Of a stretch of 64,000 bases of DNA, positions 19,424-26,965 are shown one piece after another. Position numbers and translations under genes: made by a program. Origin of the DNA: Flexivirga meconopsidis (GTDB taxonomy: Bacteria; Actinomycetota; Actinomycetes; Actinomycetales; Dermatophilaceae); assembly GCF_026162425.1 (NCBI RefSeq), contig NZ_JAOBQJ010000002.1, forward strand, positions 744,001-808,000, written 5' to 3'. The first letter of the stretch is position 1. Every line of letters starts with the position of its first letter. The notes under the pieces are model-generated. The model did no database searches and had not been told where the DNA came from. It saw nothing but the letters and a program-made list of their open reading frames with translations.

Positions 19424-22400
19424 ATGGCGATCATCCACCGCGCGACCCTGACGCCGTCCAAGAAGGACCTCGTCGAGGCCTGGATCGGCGAACAGCGTTG
19501 GTATGTCGGCAAGGGCAGCGCCGCCAAGCTGCGCCCACTCGGCAGCTACCGCTTCGACGACCCGGCTGGTCAGGTCGGTGTCGAGGTGCTCTTCCTGGTC
19601 GACGAGTCGGGCGCCGAGCCGGTGGTCTACCAGGTGCCGGTGACCTACCGCGGCGCACCGCTGCCCGGCGGCGAGCACGCGCTCATCGGCAATGTCGAGC
19701 ACTCCGCCCTCGGCCGCCGGTGGGTCTACGACGGCCCGCACGACCCGGTCTTCGTGGCCACCCTGCTGCGCGCGATGGTGACGGGCGGGCGACAGGCGAC
19801 CGCCGAGGTGCACGACGACAGCGGCCCGACCGGCGAACTGCTGGACCCGCCGATCACCGTGCGAGGCAGTGGTTTTCGGCATGCGGCCGTCCCGGCGATC
19901 AGCGCGAGCCGCGTGTTGTCCGGTGAGCAATCCAACACCTCGATCATCGTCGAGACCGACGGTGACGACCCGTTGATCATCAAGGTGTTCCGTGTCGTGC
20001 AGCCCGGGGACAACCCGGACGTGGAGTTGCAGACCGTGCTGAGCGCCGCCGGCAGCGAGCATGTGCCGCAGATGATCGCCTCGTTGCGGGGCGAATGGCC
20101 AGCCGTTTCCGGAGAGTCGACCGACCTGCGCCCGGCCGGTGATCTGGCCTTCGCGCAGGAGTTCTTCCCCGGGGTGCGGGACGCGTGGCGCGAGGCGCTC
20201 GACGCGGCACGCGCCGACCGTTCGTTCGCCGAGCCGGCCCGGGCTCTCGGCGTTGCCACCGCGCAGGTGCACCGCCAGCTCGCGCAGGCGCTGCCGACCG
20301 CCGCTGCCGATGCCGACACCACCCGCAGGTCGCTGGACGCCATGCGGGCCCGGTTTGCTGCGGCCGCCGCTGCGGTGCCCGAGTTGGGTGGGCGCCGGCA
20401 GGAGTTCGAGGCGCTCCTTGCCGCTGCCGCCGACTCGGATTGGCCTGCGCTGCAACGGATCCACGGCGACTACCACCTCGGTCAGGTGCTCGACACCCCC
20501 GAGCGGGGCTGGGTGCTGCTCGACTTCGAGGGCGAGCCGCTGCGCCCGCTGCCCGAACGCACCCAGCTCGACCAGCCGCTGCGCGACGTCGCGGGCATGC
20601 TGCGGTCGTTCGACTACGCGGCGGGTTCGATCGAGCAGGAACTGGCCGGGCAGGGGTTGGTCGGGCAGGAGTTGGTCGGGCAGGGGCTCACCAACGGCGA
20701 CCGGCGCGGCTGGGCCGCCGACGCACGCGCCGCGTTCCTCGACGGCTACGCCACCGAACTGGGCGCCGATCTCGCCGCGCACCGGGCGCTGCTCGATGCG
20801 TTCGAGGTCGACAAGGCCTCCTACGAGGTCGTCTACGAAGTGCGCAACCGCCCCACCTGGCTGCCGATCCCCCGCAGCGCGATCGACCGGCTACTGGGCG
20901 AGCCCAGCCCCGCCGGTCGAGGCGAATCCACCCCCGCCGGTGGAGGCGAGCCCGCCGGGGCCGACCTCACCCCCGCCGGTCGAGTAGGGCGAGCCCCCCA
21001 GGGCGAGCCCGTATCGAGACCAAGGAGCACCGACATGCCGACCGATACCCCGTCCACCGACGCCCTGCCCGACGACGCAGCGGCCAAGCTGCTCACCGGC
21101 CGCTACGGCGACCCGCACCAACTCCTCGGCCCGCACCAGGACCGATCCGGTGTGTTGGTGCGGGTTTTCCGCCCGCTCGCCCGGTCGGTGGAGGTGCAAC
21201 TGCCGGACGGTTCGCGGTCGCCGTTGACCCACGAGGTCGAGGGGCTATGGAGCGGGCGGCTGCCGGTCGACGAGGTGCCGGACTACCGCGTGGTGACCAC
21301 CTACGACGACGGGGTCGACCACATCGCCGACGACCCCTACCGCTTCCTGCCGACGCTCGGCGAGGTCGACTTGCACCTCATCGGCGAGGGCCGGCACGAG
21401 CAGTTGTGGACCGTCCTCGGTGCGCACGTGCGCAGTTACGCCGGCCCGCTGGGCGACGTGCGCGGCACGGCGTTCTCGGTGTGGGCACCCAATGCCCAGG
21501 GCGTCCGGCTGATCGGCGACTTCAACCTCTGGAATGGTCAGAGCCACCCGATGCGACAGCTCGGCACCAGCGGCGTCTGGGAGCTGTTCGTGCCCGGCGT
21601 CGAAGCGGGCACCCGTTACAAGTTCGACCTGCTCGGCCCCGACGGCGTATGGCGGGAGAAGGCCGACCCGATGGCGCGCCAGGCCGAGGTGGCACCCGCG
21701 ACCGCGTCGGTCGTGACCGACACGTCATACGAATGGGGCGACGGCGACTGGCTGACGAAGCGTTCGTCGGTGGACGCGCACACCCAGCCGATGAGCATCT
21801 ACGAAGTGCACCCGATGTCCTGGCGTCAGGGCAAGACGTGGCGTGACCTCGCCGACGAACTCGTCTCCTACGTCAGCGAACTCGGCTTCACCCACGTCGA
21901 GTTCATGCCGGTGATGGAGCACCCCTATCCGCCGTCGTGGGGTTACCACGTCACCGGCTACTACGCCCCGAACTCGCGGCTCGGCTCCCCCGACGACTTC
22001 CGCTTCCTGGTCGACAAGCTGCACCAGGCCGGCATCGGCGTCATCCTCGACTGGGTGCCGGGACACTTCGCGACCGATGAGTGGGCGCTGGCCCGGTTCG
22101 ACGGCACGCCGCTCTACGAGCACCCGGACCCGCGGCGCGGGTGGCACCCCGAATGGGGTTCGTACATCTTCGATTTCGGTCGTCCGCAAGTGCGAAACTT
22201 CCTGGTCGCCAACGCGGTCTACTGGATGCAGGAGTTCCACGCCGACGCGCTGCGCGTCGACGGTGTGGCGTCGATGCTCTACCTCGACTACTCGCGCGGC
22301 GAGGGCCAGTGGGTGCCCAACAAGCACGGCGGCCGGGAAAACCTCGAAGCGGTGCAACTGCTGCAGGAAACCAACGCGACTACCTACCGGCGCATGCCGG

Positions 22401-23236
22401 GCACGGTGATGATCGCCGAGGAGTCGACCTCGTGGCCCGGCGTCACCAAACCGACCGACCAGGGCGGCCTCGGCTTCGGCTTCAAGTGGAATATGGGGTG
22501 GATGCACGACACGCTGGATTACGTTGCGCAGCAACCGATTTACCGGCGCTACCACCACGACAAGATGACGTTCGCGCTCGTCTACGCGTGGAGCGAGCAA
22601 TTCGTGCTGCCGATCAGCCACGACGAGGTCGTGCACGGCAAGGGTTCGCTGCTGCGCAAGATGCCGGGCGACCGGTGGGAGCAACTGGCAGGCGTCCGGG
22701 CGTTCCTGGCCAACATGTGGAGCCACCCGGGCAAGCAGTTGCTCTTCATGGGTTCGGAGTTCGCGCAGGAAGCGGAGTGGGCCGACGGTCGCAGTCTCGA
22801 CTGGTGGCTGCTCGACCAGCCCGCCCACCGCGGCATCGCGGAGTTGGTGCGCGACCTCAACGCGCTCTACACCGAGCACCCGGCACTGTGGCAGCTCGAC
22901 CACGACCCGGACGGCTTCCAGTGGATCGACGCCAACGCTGCCGACGCAAACCTGTTCTCCTACTTGCGTTTCGAAGACTCCGAGCGCACGGGTGACGTGG
23001 TCGCCTCGGTGATCAACTTCAGCGGTGTCGAGGCGCGTGACGTGCGGGTCGGGCTGCCGCGCGGCGGCCGCTGGGCCGAGGTGCTCAACACCGACGCCGA
23101 GACGTATGGCGGTGCCGGCCGCGGCAACCTCGGCGGCGTCGAGGCGCAGGAGCAGCCCTGGAACGGCCAGCCCTACTCCGCGCTTGTCACCGTGCCGCCG
23201 CTCGGTGCGGTCTGGCTGACGCCGAATCGCACGTAG
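19424..23236 (+). CDS. Maltokinase-glycogen branching enzyme fusion (Mak-GlgB)
   Basis: 1270 residues, two enzymes in one frame. Residues 1 to about 493 are a maltokinase (Pep2/Mak): a kinase fold with IHGDYHLGQVL (His347, Asp349) and LLDFEG (Asp367), making maltose-1-phosphate for GlgE. Residues 538-1270 are a full 733-residue GlgB with CBM48 domains, nucleophile Asp946 in ALRVDGVASMLYLDY, acid Glu999 in MIAEEST (53-residue spacing, as in E. coli) and ISHDEVVHGKGS. The 44-residue linker (494-537) is encoded by repeat DNA: three TPAGxG-like units plus one palindromic element. AAGGAG at 21022-21027 and ATG 21035 sit at the GlgB start, so free GlgB may also be made. Confidence 0.93.
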   Translation: MAIIHRATLTPSKKDLVEAWIGEQRWYVGKGSAAKLRPLGSYRFDDPAGQVGVEVLFLVDESGAEPVVYQVPVTYRGAPLPGGEHALIGNVEHSALGRRWVYDGPHDPVFVATLLRAMVTGGRQATAEVHDDSGPTGELLDPPITVRGSGFRHAAVPAISASRVLSGEQSNTSIIVETDGDDPLIIKVFRVVQPGDNPDVELQTVLSAAGSEHVPQMIASLRGEWPAVSGESTDLRPAGDLAFAQEFFPGVRDAWREALDAARADRSFAEPARALGVATAQVHRQLAQALPTAAADADTTRRSLDAMRARFAAAAAAVPELGGRRQEFEALLAAAADSDWPALQRIHGDYHLGQVLDTPERGWVLLDFEGEPLRPLPERTQLDQPLRDVAGMLRSFDYAAGSIEQELAGQGLVGQELVGQGLTNGDRRGWAADARAAFLDGYATELGADLAAHRALLDAFEVDKASYEVVYEVRNRPTWLPIPRSAIDRLLGEPSPAGRGESTPAGGGEPAGADLTPAGRVGRAPQGEPVSRPRSTDMPTDTPSTDALPDDAAAKLLTGRYGDPHQLLGPHQDRSGVLVRVFRPLARSVEVQLPDGSRSPLTHEVEGLWSGRLPVDEVPDYRVVTTYDDGVDHIADDPYRFLPTLGEVDLHLIGEGRHEQLWTVLGAHVRSYAGPLGDVRGTAFSVWAPNAQGVRLIGDFNLWNGQSHPMRQLGTSGVWELFVPGVEAGTRYKFDLLGPDGVWREKADPMARQAEVAPATASVVTDTSYEWGDGDWLTKRSSVDAHTQPMSIYEVHPMSWRQGKTWRDLADELVSYVSELGFTHVEFMPVMEHPYPPSWGYHVTGYYAPNSRLGSPDDFRFLVDKLHQAGIGVILDWVPGHFATDEWALARFDGTPLYEHPDPRRGWHPEWGSYIFDFGRPQVRNFLVANAVYWMQEFHADALRVDGVASMLYLDYSRGEGQWVPNKHGGRENLEAVQLLQETNATTYRRMPGTVMIAEESTSWPGVTKPTDQGGLGFGFKWNMGWMHDTLDYVAQQPIYRRYHHDKMTFALVYAWSEQFVLPISHDEVVHGKGSLLRKMPGDRWEQLAGVRAFLANMWSHPGKQLLFMGSEFAQEAEWADGRSLDWWLLDQPAHRGIAELVRDLNALYTEHPALWQLDHDPDGFQWIDANAADANLFSYLRFEDSERTGDVVASVINFSGVEARDVRVGLPRGGRWAEVLNTDAETYGGAGRGNLGGVEAQEQPWNGQPYSALVTVPPLGAVWLTPNRT
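20908..20988 (+). repeat. Three imperfect CCCCGCCGGTCGAGG units in the Mak-GlgB linker
   Basis: Similar 18-bp units start at 20908, 20932 and 20971, each CCCCGCCGGT followed by CGAGG, GGAGG or CGAGTAGG. They encode repeated (S/T)PAG(R/G)(G/V)(E/G) residues. The last runs into the full palindromic element, so they look like partial copies of its 5' end. Confidence 0.7.
20978..21021. repeat. Palindromic repeat element, copy A (within coding sequence)
   Basis: 44 bp. It begins GGTCGAGTAGGGCG and ends CCCGTATCGAGACC, the same ends as copies B and C. It is read in frame as part of the Mak-GlgB linker; the TAG inside the element is out of frame here. Confidence 0.8.
21022..21037 (+). promoter_or_regulatory. 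Internal glgB ribosome-binding site and ATG
   Basis: AAGGAG (21022-21027), 7 nt spacer, then ATG 21035-21037 in frame with the fusion. This is a normal translation start for a 733-residue GlgB, located immediately after repeat copy A. Confidence 0.7.
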
Positions 23237-23240
23237 CGAG

Positions 23241-23302
23241 AACCCCGGGTGGTCGAGTAGGCCGAGGCGCTAGCCGAGGCCGTATCGAGACCACCCAGGG
23301 TT
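23241..23302. repeat. Palindromic repeat element, copy B (intergenic)
   Basis: Core GGGTGGTCGAGTAGG to CGTATCGAGACCACCC (23247-23296), with outer AACCC/GGGTT arms extending the dyad to 23241-23302. It lies between the convergent glgB and S53 peptidase genes and is the only structure in the 80-nt gap, so it may serve as a bidirectional terminator. Confidence 0.8.
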
Positions 23303-23316
23303 TCGCCATACACCTG

Positions 23317-25296
23317 CTACTTGCTGACCCCCGCGAGGAACGCCTTCGTCGAGGCCGGCACGCCGAATCCGGTGAGGTTGTCGTAACCCCTCTCGGAGGT
23401 GAGTGTCTGGTTCTGGACCTCCTGGGAGTTGACCCCGACCGTGGTCAATGCGGTGTACGGCGCACCGCCCTTCGGGACGATGGTCGCCTTCACCTCGAAC
23501 CCGTGGGTGAGCTCGTTGCCGGCGATGTCGGTCAACCCGGCATGACCGGCGCCGTAGATCGCCGGGTTGATGAAGCCAACCCGCTTGCCCGCGAGCACCA
23601 CGGTGCCGGCGGTCCACGGTGACGACCAGCTCGTGCCGCCGATCTTCGTCAGCCCGAAGTTGCCGGATGCTGCCTCGCCGTCGTGGAAGCCGATCAGGTA
23701 ACCGGTGTACGGGTCACCGGCTCCGGCGAGGTCGGGGTAGGCACGGTGCGGGTCGACACCGGTGAATCGGGTTGGTACCACGCCCTTTTGGTAGTAGGGC
23801 TCGGGGTGGTACTGGCTGACGCCGCCGCCACCGCCATACCGGTAACTCCATGTGCCCCAGGCGTCATCGCGCAGCACGCTGCGCGATGTGTTCCAGGCCT
23901 GCTCCCAGCTGACCTTCGAGCCCGACGCGTTGCCGGTGGCGAGCGAGGTGCCACCGACCGAGGTGATCCACGGGTTGGCCGCCGGGTAGTCGGGACTCGG
24001 CGGCGTGGTCGCCTGGTCACCACCGGTGTTGTCGCCGTTATCACCCGAGGAGAAGAAGACCGAGATGCCCTGCGCCGCTGCCTGCATGAACACCGAGCTG
24101 TATGCGTCGTTGGTCGCCGGGTCGTTGACCTCGCCGCCGCCCCACGAGTTGGTGATGGCGTCGACCTTGTTTCCGTCGACCAGCGTGTGCAGCGACGTCA
24201 GCAGGGCGTCATCGAACGGACGCGACGCGGCGGCATACACGATGTTGGCGTCGGGTGCGGCGCCGTGGATCGACTGAACGTCGAGGGCCTGCTCGCCGTT
24301 CACACCGCCGGAGTCCTTGTCGTCGCAGTATTGCGGGTCGTAACCACCGGCCGGTGCGATCACCTGCAGCTGACCGTTCTTCAGCTTCTGGAAGCCGAGG
24401 TCCTTCGCCCAGGTGTTGGTGTCGTCGGCGATCCGAGGATCGTTGCACCACAACGTGATTCCGACTTTCATCCCCTTGCCGGTGTTCTTGACCTTGTCGA
24501 TGCCGCGGGCGGCCCGCATCTGCTGCGGGGTGTAACCGCACATCGCACCCGGTTGGGTGCCTTTCAGCGGCGACTTGGCGTTCGGAATGTTGGGCAAGGT
24601 GTACTGCCCGTAGTAGGACGAGCACGCGTCGCTCCGGCCGGACTTCCCGCCGGGCTTGGCACCCAGCGCACTGACCGAACCCGCTGCCTTCCGCTGGCTC
24701 GCCTCGTCCGAGCGTGAGTTGCTGGTGGCGAGCAGCTTGGACCGGTCGAGTCCGACCACTCCGGAGATGATCGTGCCGACGTCGGTGGGAACGGACACCG
24801 CGGAGGCCGGAGCGGTGAAAGTGCGCCCGGACGTCCGGTAGGACCGGATCGAGGTGGAGAACGCCTTGTTGACTGCGGCGACGGATCCACTGACCTGGAC
24901 GTAGCTGCGAGTCGGCGACACGGTGCCCGGCTTCAGCCCCTGGCTGCGTAGCCAGGCGAGTGCCTTGGACACGTCGGCCTGTGATGCGGCGAACCGGCTG
25001 GTGAACTGCTGCGGGTTCAGGTATTTGCCGTGCTGCGGGCTCGACGGGTCCGAGACCGACTTCACGAAGCTCTCCGCACCGGCTTCGTCACGCAACCTGA
25101 AGGTCACGATGAAGTTGGTGGTGCTGCTCTGAGCCGCGGCGCCGAGCGCCTTGCCAGGGCGTTGCACGGCGTGCGCGACGACCTTGCGGCCCTTGGCGTT
25201 TCCTGAGCTGCCGGGGTTGCCGGCCGCCATCGCCGGCGTTGCGGCCGCTCCGGCCACGAGGGTGATCGCGCCGAGCAGGGCGAGCTTTGTACGCAT
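23317..25296 (-). CDS. Secreted S53 (sedolisin/kumamolisin-type) serine peptidase
   Basis: 659 residues from ATG 25296. It has a Sec signal peptide (RTKLALLGAITLVAGAAATP...AMA, cleavage about residue 25), a pro-kumamolisin activation domain (about 55-190) and the catalytic domain. The triad is Glu335 and Asp339 in NGEQALDVQSIHG and Ser556 in KIGGTSWSSPWTAG, with oxyanion Asp419 in FSSGDNG. It is an acid-active secreted endopeptidase that self-processes. ATG 25296 is chosen because the signal peptide begins there; the frame is open 33 codons further upstream, but that stretch is not signal-like. AAGGA lies about 11 nt before the ATG. It is not obviously linked to its neighbours. Confidence 0.95.
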   Translation of the reverse strand: MRTKLALLGAITLVAGAAATPAMAAGNPGSSGNAKGRKVVAHAVQRPGKALGAAAQSSTTNFIVTFRLRDEAGAESFVKSVSDPSSPQHGKYLNPQQFTSRFAASQADVSKALAWLRSQGLKPGTVSPTRSYVQVSGSVAAVNKAFSTSIRSYRTSGRTFTAPASAVSVPTDVGTIISGVVGLDRSKLLATSNSRSDEASQRKAAGSVSALGAKPGGKSGRSDACSSYYGQYTLPNIPNAKSPLKGTQPGAMCGYTPQQMRAARGIDKVKNTGKGMKVGITLWCNDPRIADDTNTWAKDLGFQKLKNGQLQVIAPAGGYDPQYCDDKDSGGVNGEQALDVQSIHGAAPDANIVYAAASRPFDDALLTSLHTLVDGNKVDAITNSWGGGEVNDPATNDAYSSVFMQAAAQGISVFFSSGDNGDNTGGDQATTPPSPDYPAANPWITSVGGTSLATGNASGSKVSWEQAWNTSRSVLRDDAWGTWSYRYGGGGGVSQYHPEPYYQKGVVPTRFTGVDPHRAYPDLAGAGDPYTGYLIGFHDGEAASGNFGLTKIGGTSWSSPWTAGTVVLAGKRVGFINPAIYGAGHAGLTDIAGNELTHGFEVKATIVPKGGAPYTALTTVGVNSQEVQNQTLTSERGYDNLTGFGVPASTKAFLAGVSK

Positions 25297-25391
25297 CAAG
25301 AAGGATCCTTCCGGGGGTGTGGTGTGCATCACGCACGGAAACCAAATTAGCCACGCTTGGCCGGCCGTGTGCCGCGCTGCACTCCCAGGTT

Positions 25392-26057
25392 TCACTCAGG
25401 TTTGGTTGAGTCGCAACGCCGTTGGGCGACGAGGTAACCCTGCGGCTGCAGTTCGTCGGTGCCCGCCGGTCGACCCGCCCAGAAAAGGGTGCCGAAGCCT
25501 GCCTCCGTCACCCGGCACTCGACCTCCTGCGCCGACAACCAATAGATGTCGAAGTCGACACCGAACGCCCTCGCCCGACTCGCCCGCCGGTGCTGGTCGT
25601 TCCCCTGCTTGTACGCCATGGCGAAGTACCCACCGGGCCGTATGACGCGGGCCAGCTCCGCGAACGCTCGGCGCCGTTGCTGCGGGTCGAGGTACATCAG
25701 GGAGTACCACCCGATCGCGCCCGCGAGTTCACCGTCTGCGAAGGGCAGCTCGCGCGCGTCGGCCTGGCGGAAGTCATGGTCCGGGTAGTCCTCCCGCGCG
25801 ACGCGGACCATCTCCGGCGAGAGATCCACTCCGCGCGGCGTCATACCGTAGGCAGCGAGGTATGGCGCGAGTCTGCCTGTGCCACAACCGATGTCGCCGA
25901 TCACGTTGTCCCCCGGCGCATCGCGCACCCAGCCGCAGAAGAGGCCGAGCACCGCCTGCTCGATCGGCATCTCGTCGATGATCGTGCCCAATTTCTCGCG
26001 GTAGACCCCGGCGAGTACGTCGTGCGCGTCACGGAGTTCGAGGGTCGATGCGTCCAT
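25392..26057 (-). CDS. Class I SAM-dependent methyltransferase
   Basis: 221 residues. Motif I is GDIGCGTGRLAPYL (near residues 54-67), followed by an acidic end of strand 2 (GVDLSPEM), DFRQADARELPFADGEL and a typical IRPGGYFAMAYKQG post-motif strand. This is the UbiE/Methyltransf_11-like fold. The substrate is not inferable. It stands alone, divergent from the LysE-type exporter (68 nt between starts) and followed by the S53 peptidase 95 nt downstream. Confidence 0.85.
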   Translation of the reverse strand: MDASTLELRDAHDVLAGVYREKLGTIIDEMPIEQAVLGLFCGWVRDAPGDNVIGDIGCGTGRLAPYLAAYGMTPRGVDLSPEMVRVAREDYPDHDFRQADARELPFADGELAGAIGWYSLMYLDPQQRRRAFAELARVIRPGGYFAMAYKQGNDQHRRASRARAFGVDFDIYWLSAQEVECRVTEAGFGTLFWAGRPAGTDELQPQGYLVAQRRCDSTKPE

Positions 26058-26112
26058 GCCCGCGGACGCTAGCGGCGACCGCCGACAACCACCGGCCGTC
26101 GGCCTCCGGCGC

Positions 26113-26118
26113 TACCGT
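26113..26118 (+). promoter_or_regulatory. -10 box for LysE-type exporter
   Basis: TACCGT lies 6 nt before ATG 26125, the leaderless spacing. It discriminates against the in-frame ATG at 26056. Confidence 0.5.
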
Positions 26119-26124
26119 CGAACG

Positions 26125-26754
26125 ATGCTGACCTCGATCGACTGGACGGCCTTCCTGCCCGCGGCAGTCCTCGTCTCACTCGTGCCGGGCGCCAACCAGC
26201 TGCTCAGCCTGCAGCACGGCGCGCGGCTCGGCGTGCGTGCGGCGCTTTCCGGACTGATCGGCCGCTTCGCGGCGTTCGGCATACAGGTCGGCCTCGTCGC
26301 AGCCGGTCTCGCCGCGATCATGCTGCAGTCGGCAGCGGCATTCGAGATCTTGCGGTGGCTGGGAGTCGGCTATCTGATCTGGCTGGGGTTCAAGGCTTTT
26401 CGTGATGCGGGCACGTCGCCGCAGCCGCATGACGCCGTGCGCGCGGGCAACGTCGCGCTGCACACACCGGTGCGCCGGGAGTTCCTGACCGCCATGAGCA
26501 ACCCCAAGGCTTACCTACTCTTCGCTGCGTTCGTGCCACAGTTCATCACCGGCCCTCGCGACTGGGTGTCACTGTGCGTTGTCGGCGTCGCCTACATCGG
26601 GGTCGAGGCGATGACTGCGGCCGGTCATGTGTTGTTGGGCAACAGCATTCGCGGCCGACTCAACGACACTCGGCGTCGTCGTCAAGTGGACCGGGCGACC
26701 GGAGTCGGCTACCTCGGCATCGCCGGCTCGCTGGCGCTCGAGCGGCGCCCGTGA
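26125..26754 (+). CDS. LysE/RhtB-family amino-acid exporter
   Basis: 209 residues with five to six hydrophobic spans. It has the family N-terminus FLPAAVLVSLVPGANQLLSL (P-G-x-N motif near residue 21), LRWLGVGYLIWLGFKAFRD near 76-94 and MSNPKAYLLFAAFVPQF near 127-143, all hallmarks of LysE/RhtB exporters. It probably exports an amino acid or derivative by proton antiport. A 23-residue N-terminal extension from ATG 26056 is rejected because it overlaps the divergent methyltransferase start and would precede the promoter. Five nt after its stop the palindromic repeat cluster begins. Confidence 0.88.
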   Translation: MLTSIDWTAFLPAAVLVSLVPGANQLLSLQHGARLGVRAALSGLIGRFAAFGIQVGLVAAGLAAIMLQSAAAFEILRWLGVGYLIWLGFKAFRDAGTSPQPHDAVRAGNVALHTPVRREFLTAMSNPKAYLLFAAFVPQFITGPRDWVSLCVVGVAYIGVEAMTAAGHVLLGNSIRGRLNDTRRRRQVDRATGVGYLGIAGSLALERRP

Positions 26755-26759
26755 GGGCT

Positions 26760-26834
26760 GGTCGAGTAGGGCGCAGGCGGCGGTGGTCGAGTAGGGCGGA
26801 GGAGCGAAGCGGGGGAGCCCGTATCGAGACCACC
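26760..26834. repeat. Palindromic repeat element, copy C with extra left half
   Basis: A partial 5' half (GGTCGAGTAGGGCGC, 26760-26774) is followed by a complete copy with flanks GGTGGTCGAGTAGGG to GTATCGAGACCACCC (26782-26834). It lies between the LysE-type gene and the DUF222/HNH gene. The doubled left end resembles the partial units beside copy A. Confidence 0.8.
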
Positions 26835-26942
26835 CACTCCACCATGCAACACCATCCCAGCCGACACTGACAAGCCGTACAAATCCCACGAATAACACTG
26901 GAAGCACTCGATATTCGTCCTGTGTACCTCTTCCCAGAACCA

Positions 26943-26958
26943 TCGAACAGGTGTATGG
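26943..26958 (+). promoter_or_regulatory. LexA (SOS) box-like site overlapping HNH promoter
   Basis: TCGAACAGGTGTATGG matches the actinobacterial SOS box TCGAACNNNNGTTCGA perfectly in the left half and partly in the right. It overlaps a TATGGT -10 box (26954-26959) 6 nt before GTG 26966. Confidence 0.45.
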
Positions 26959-26965
26959 TTGACGC

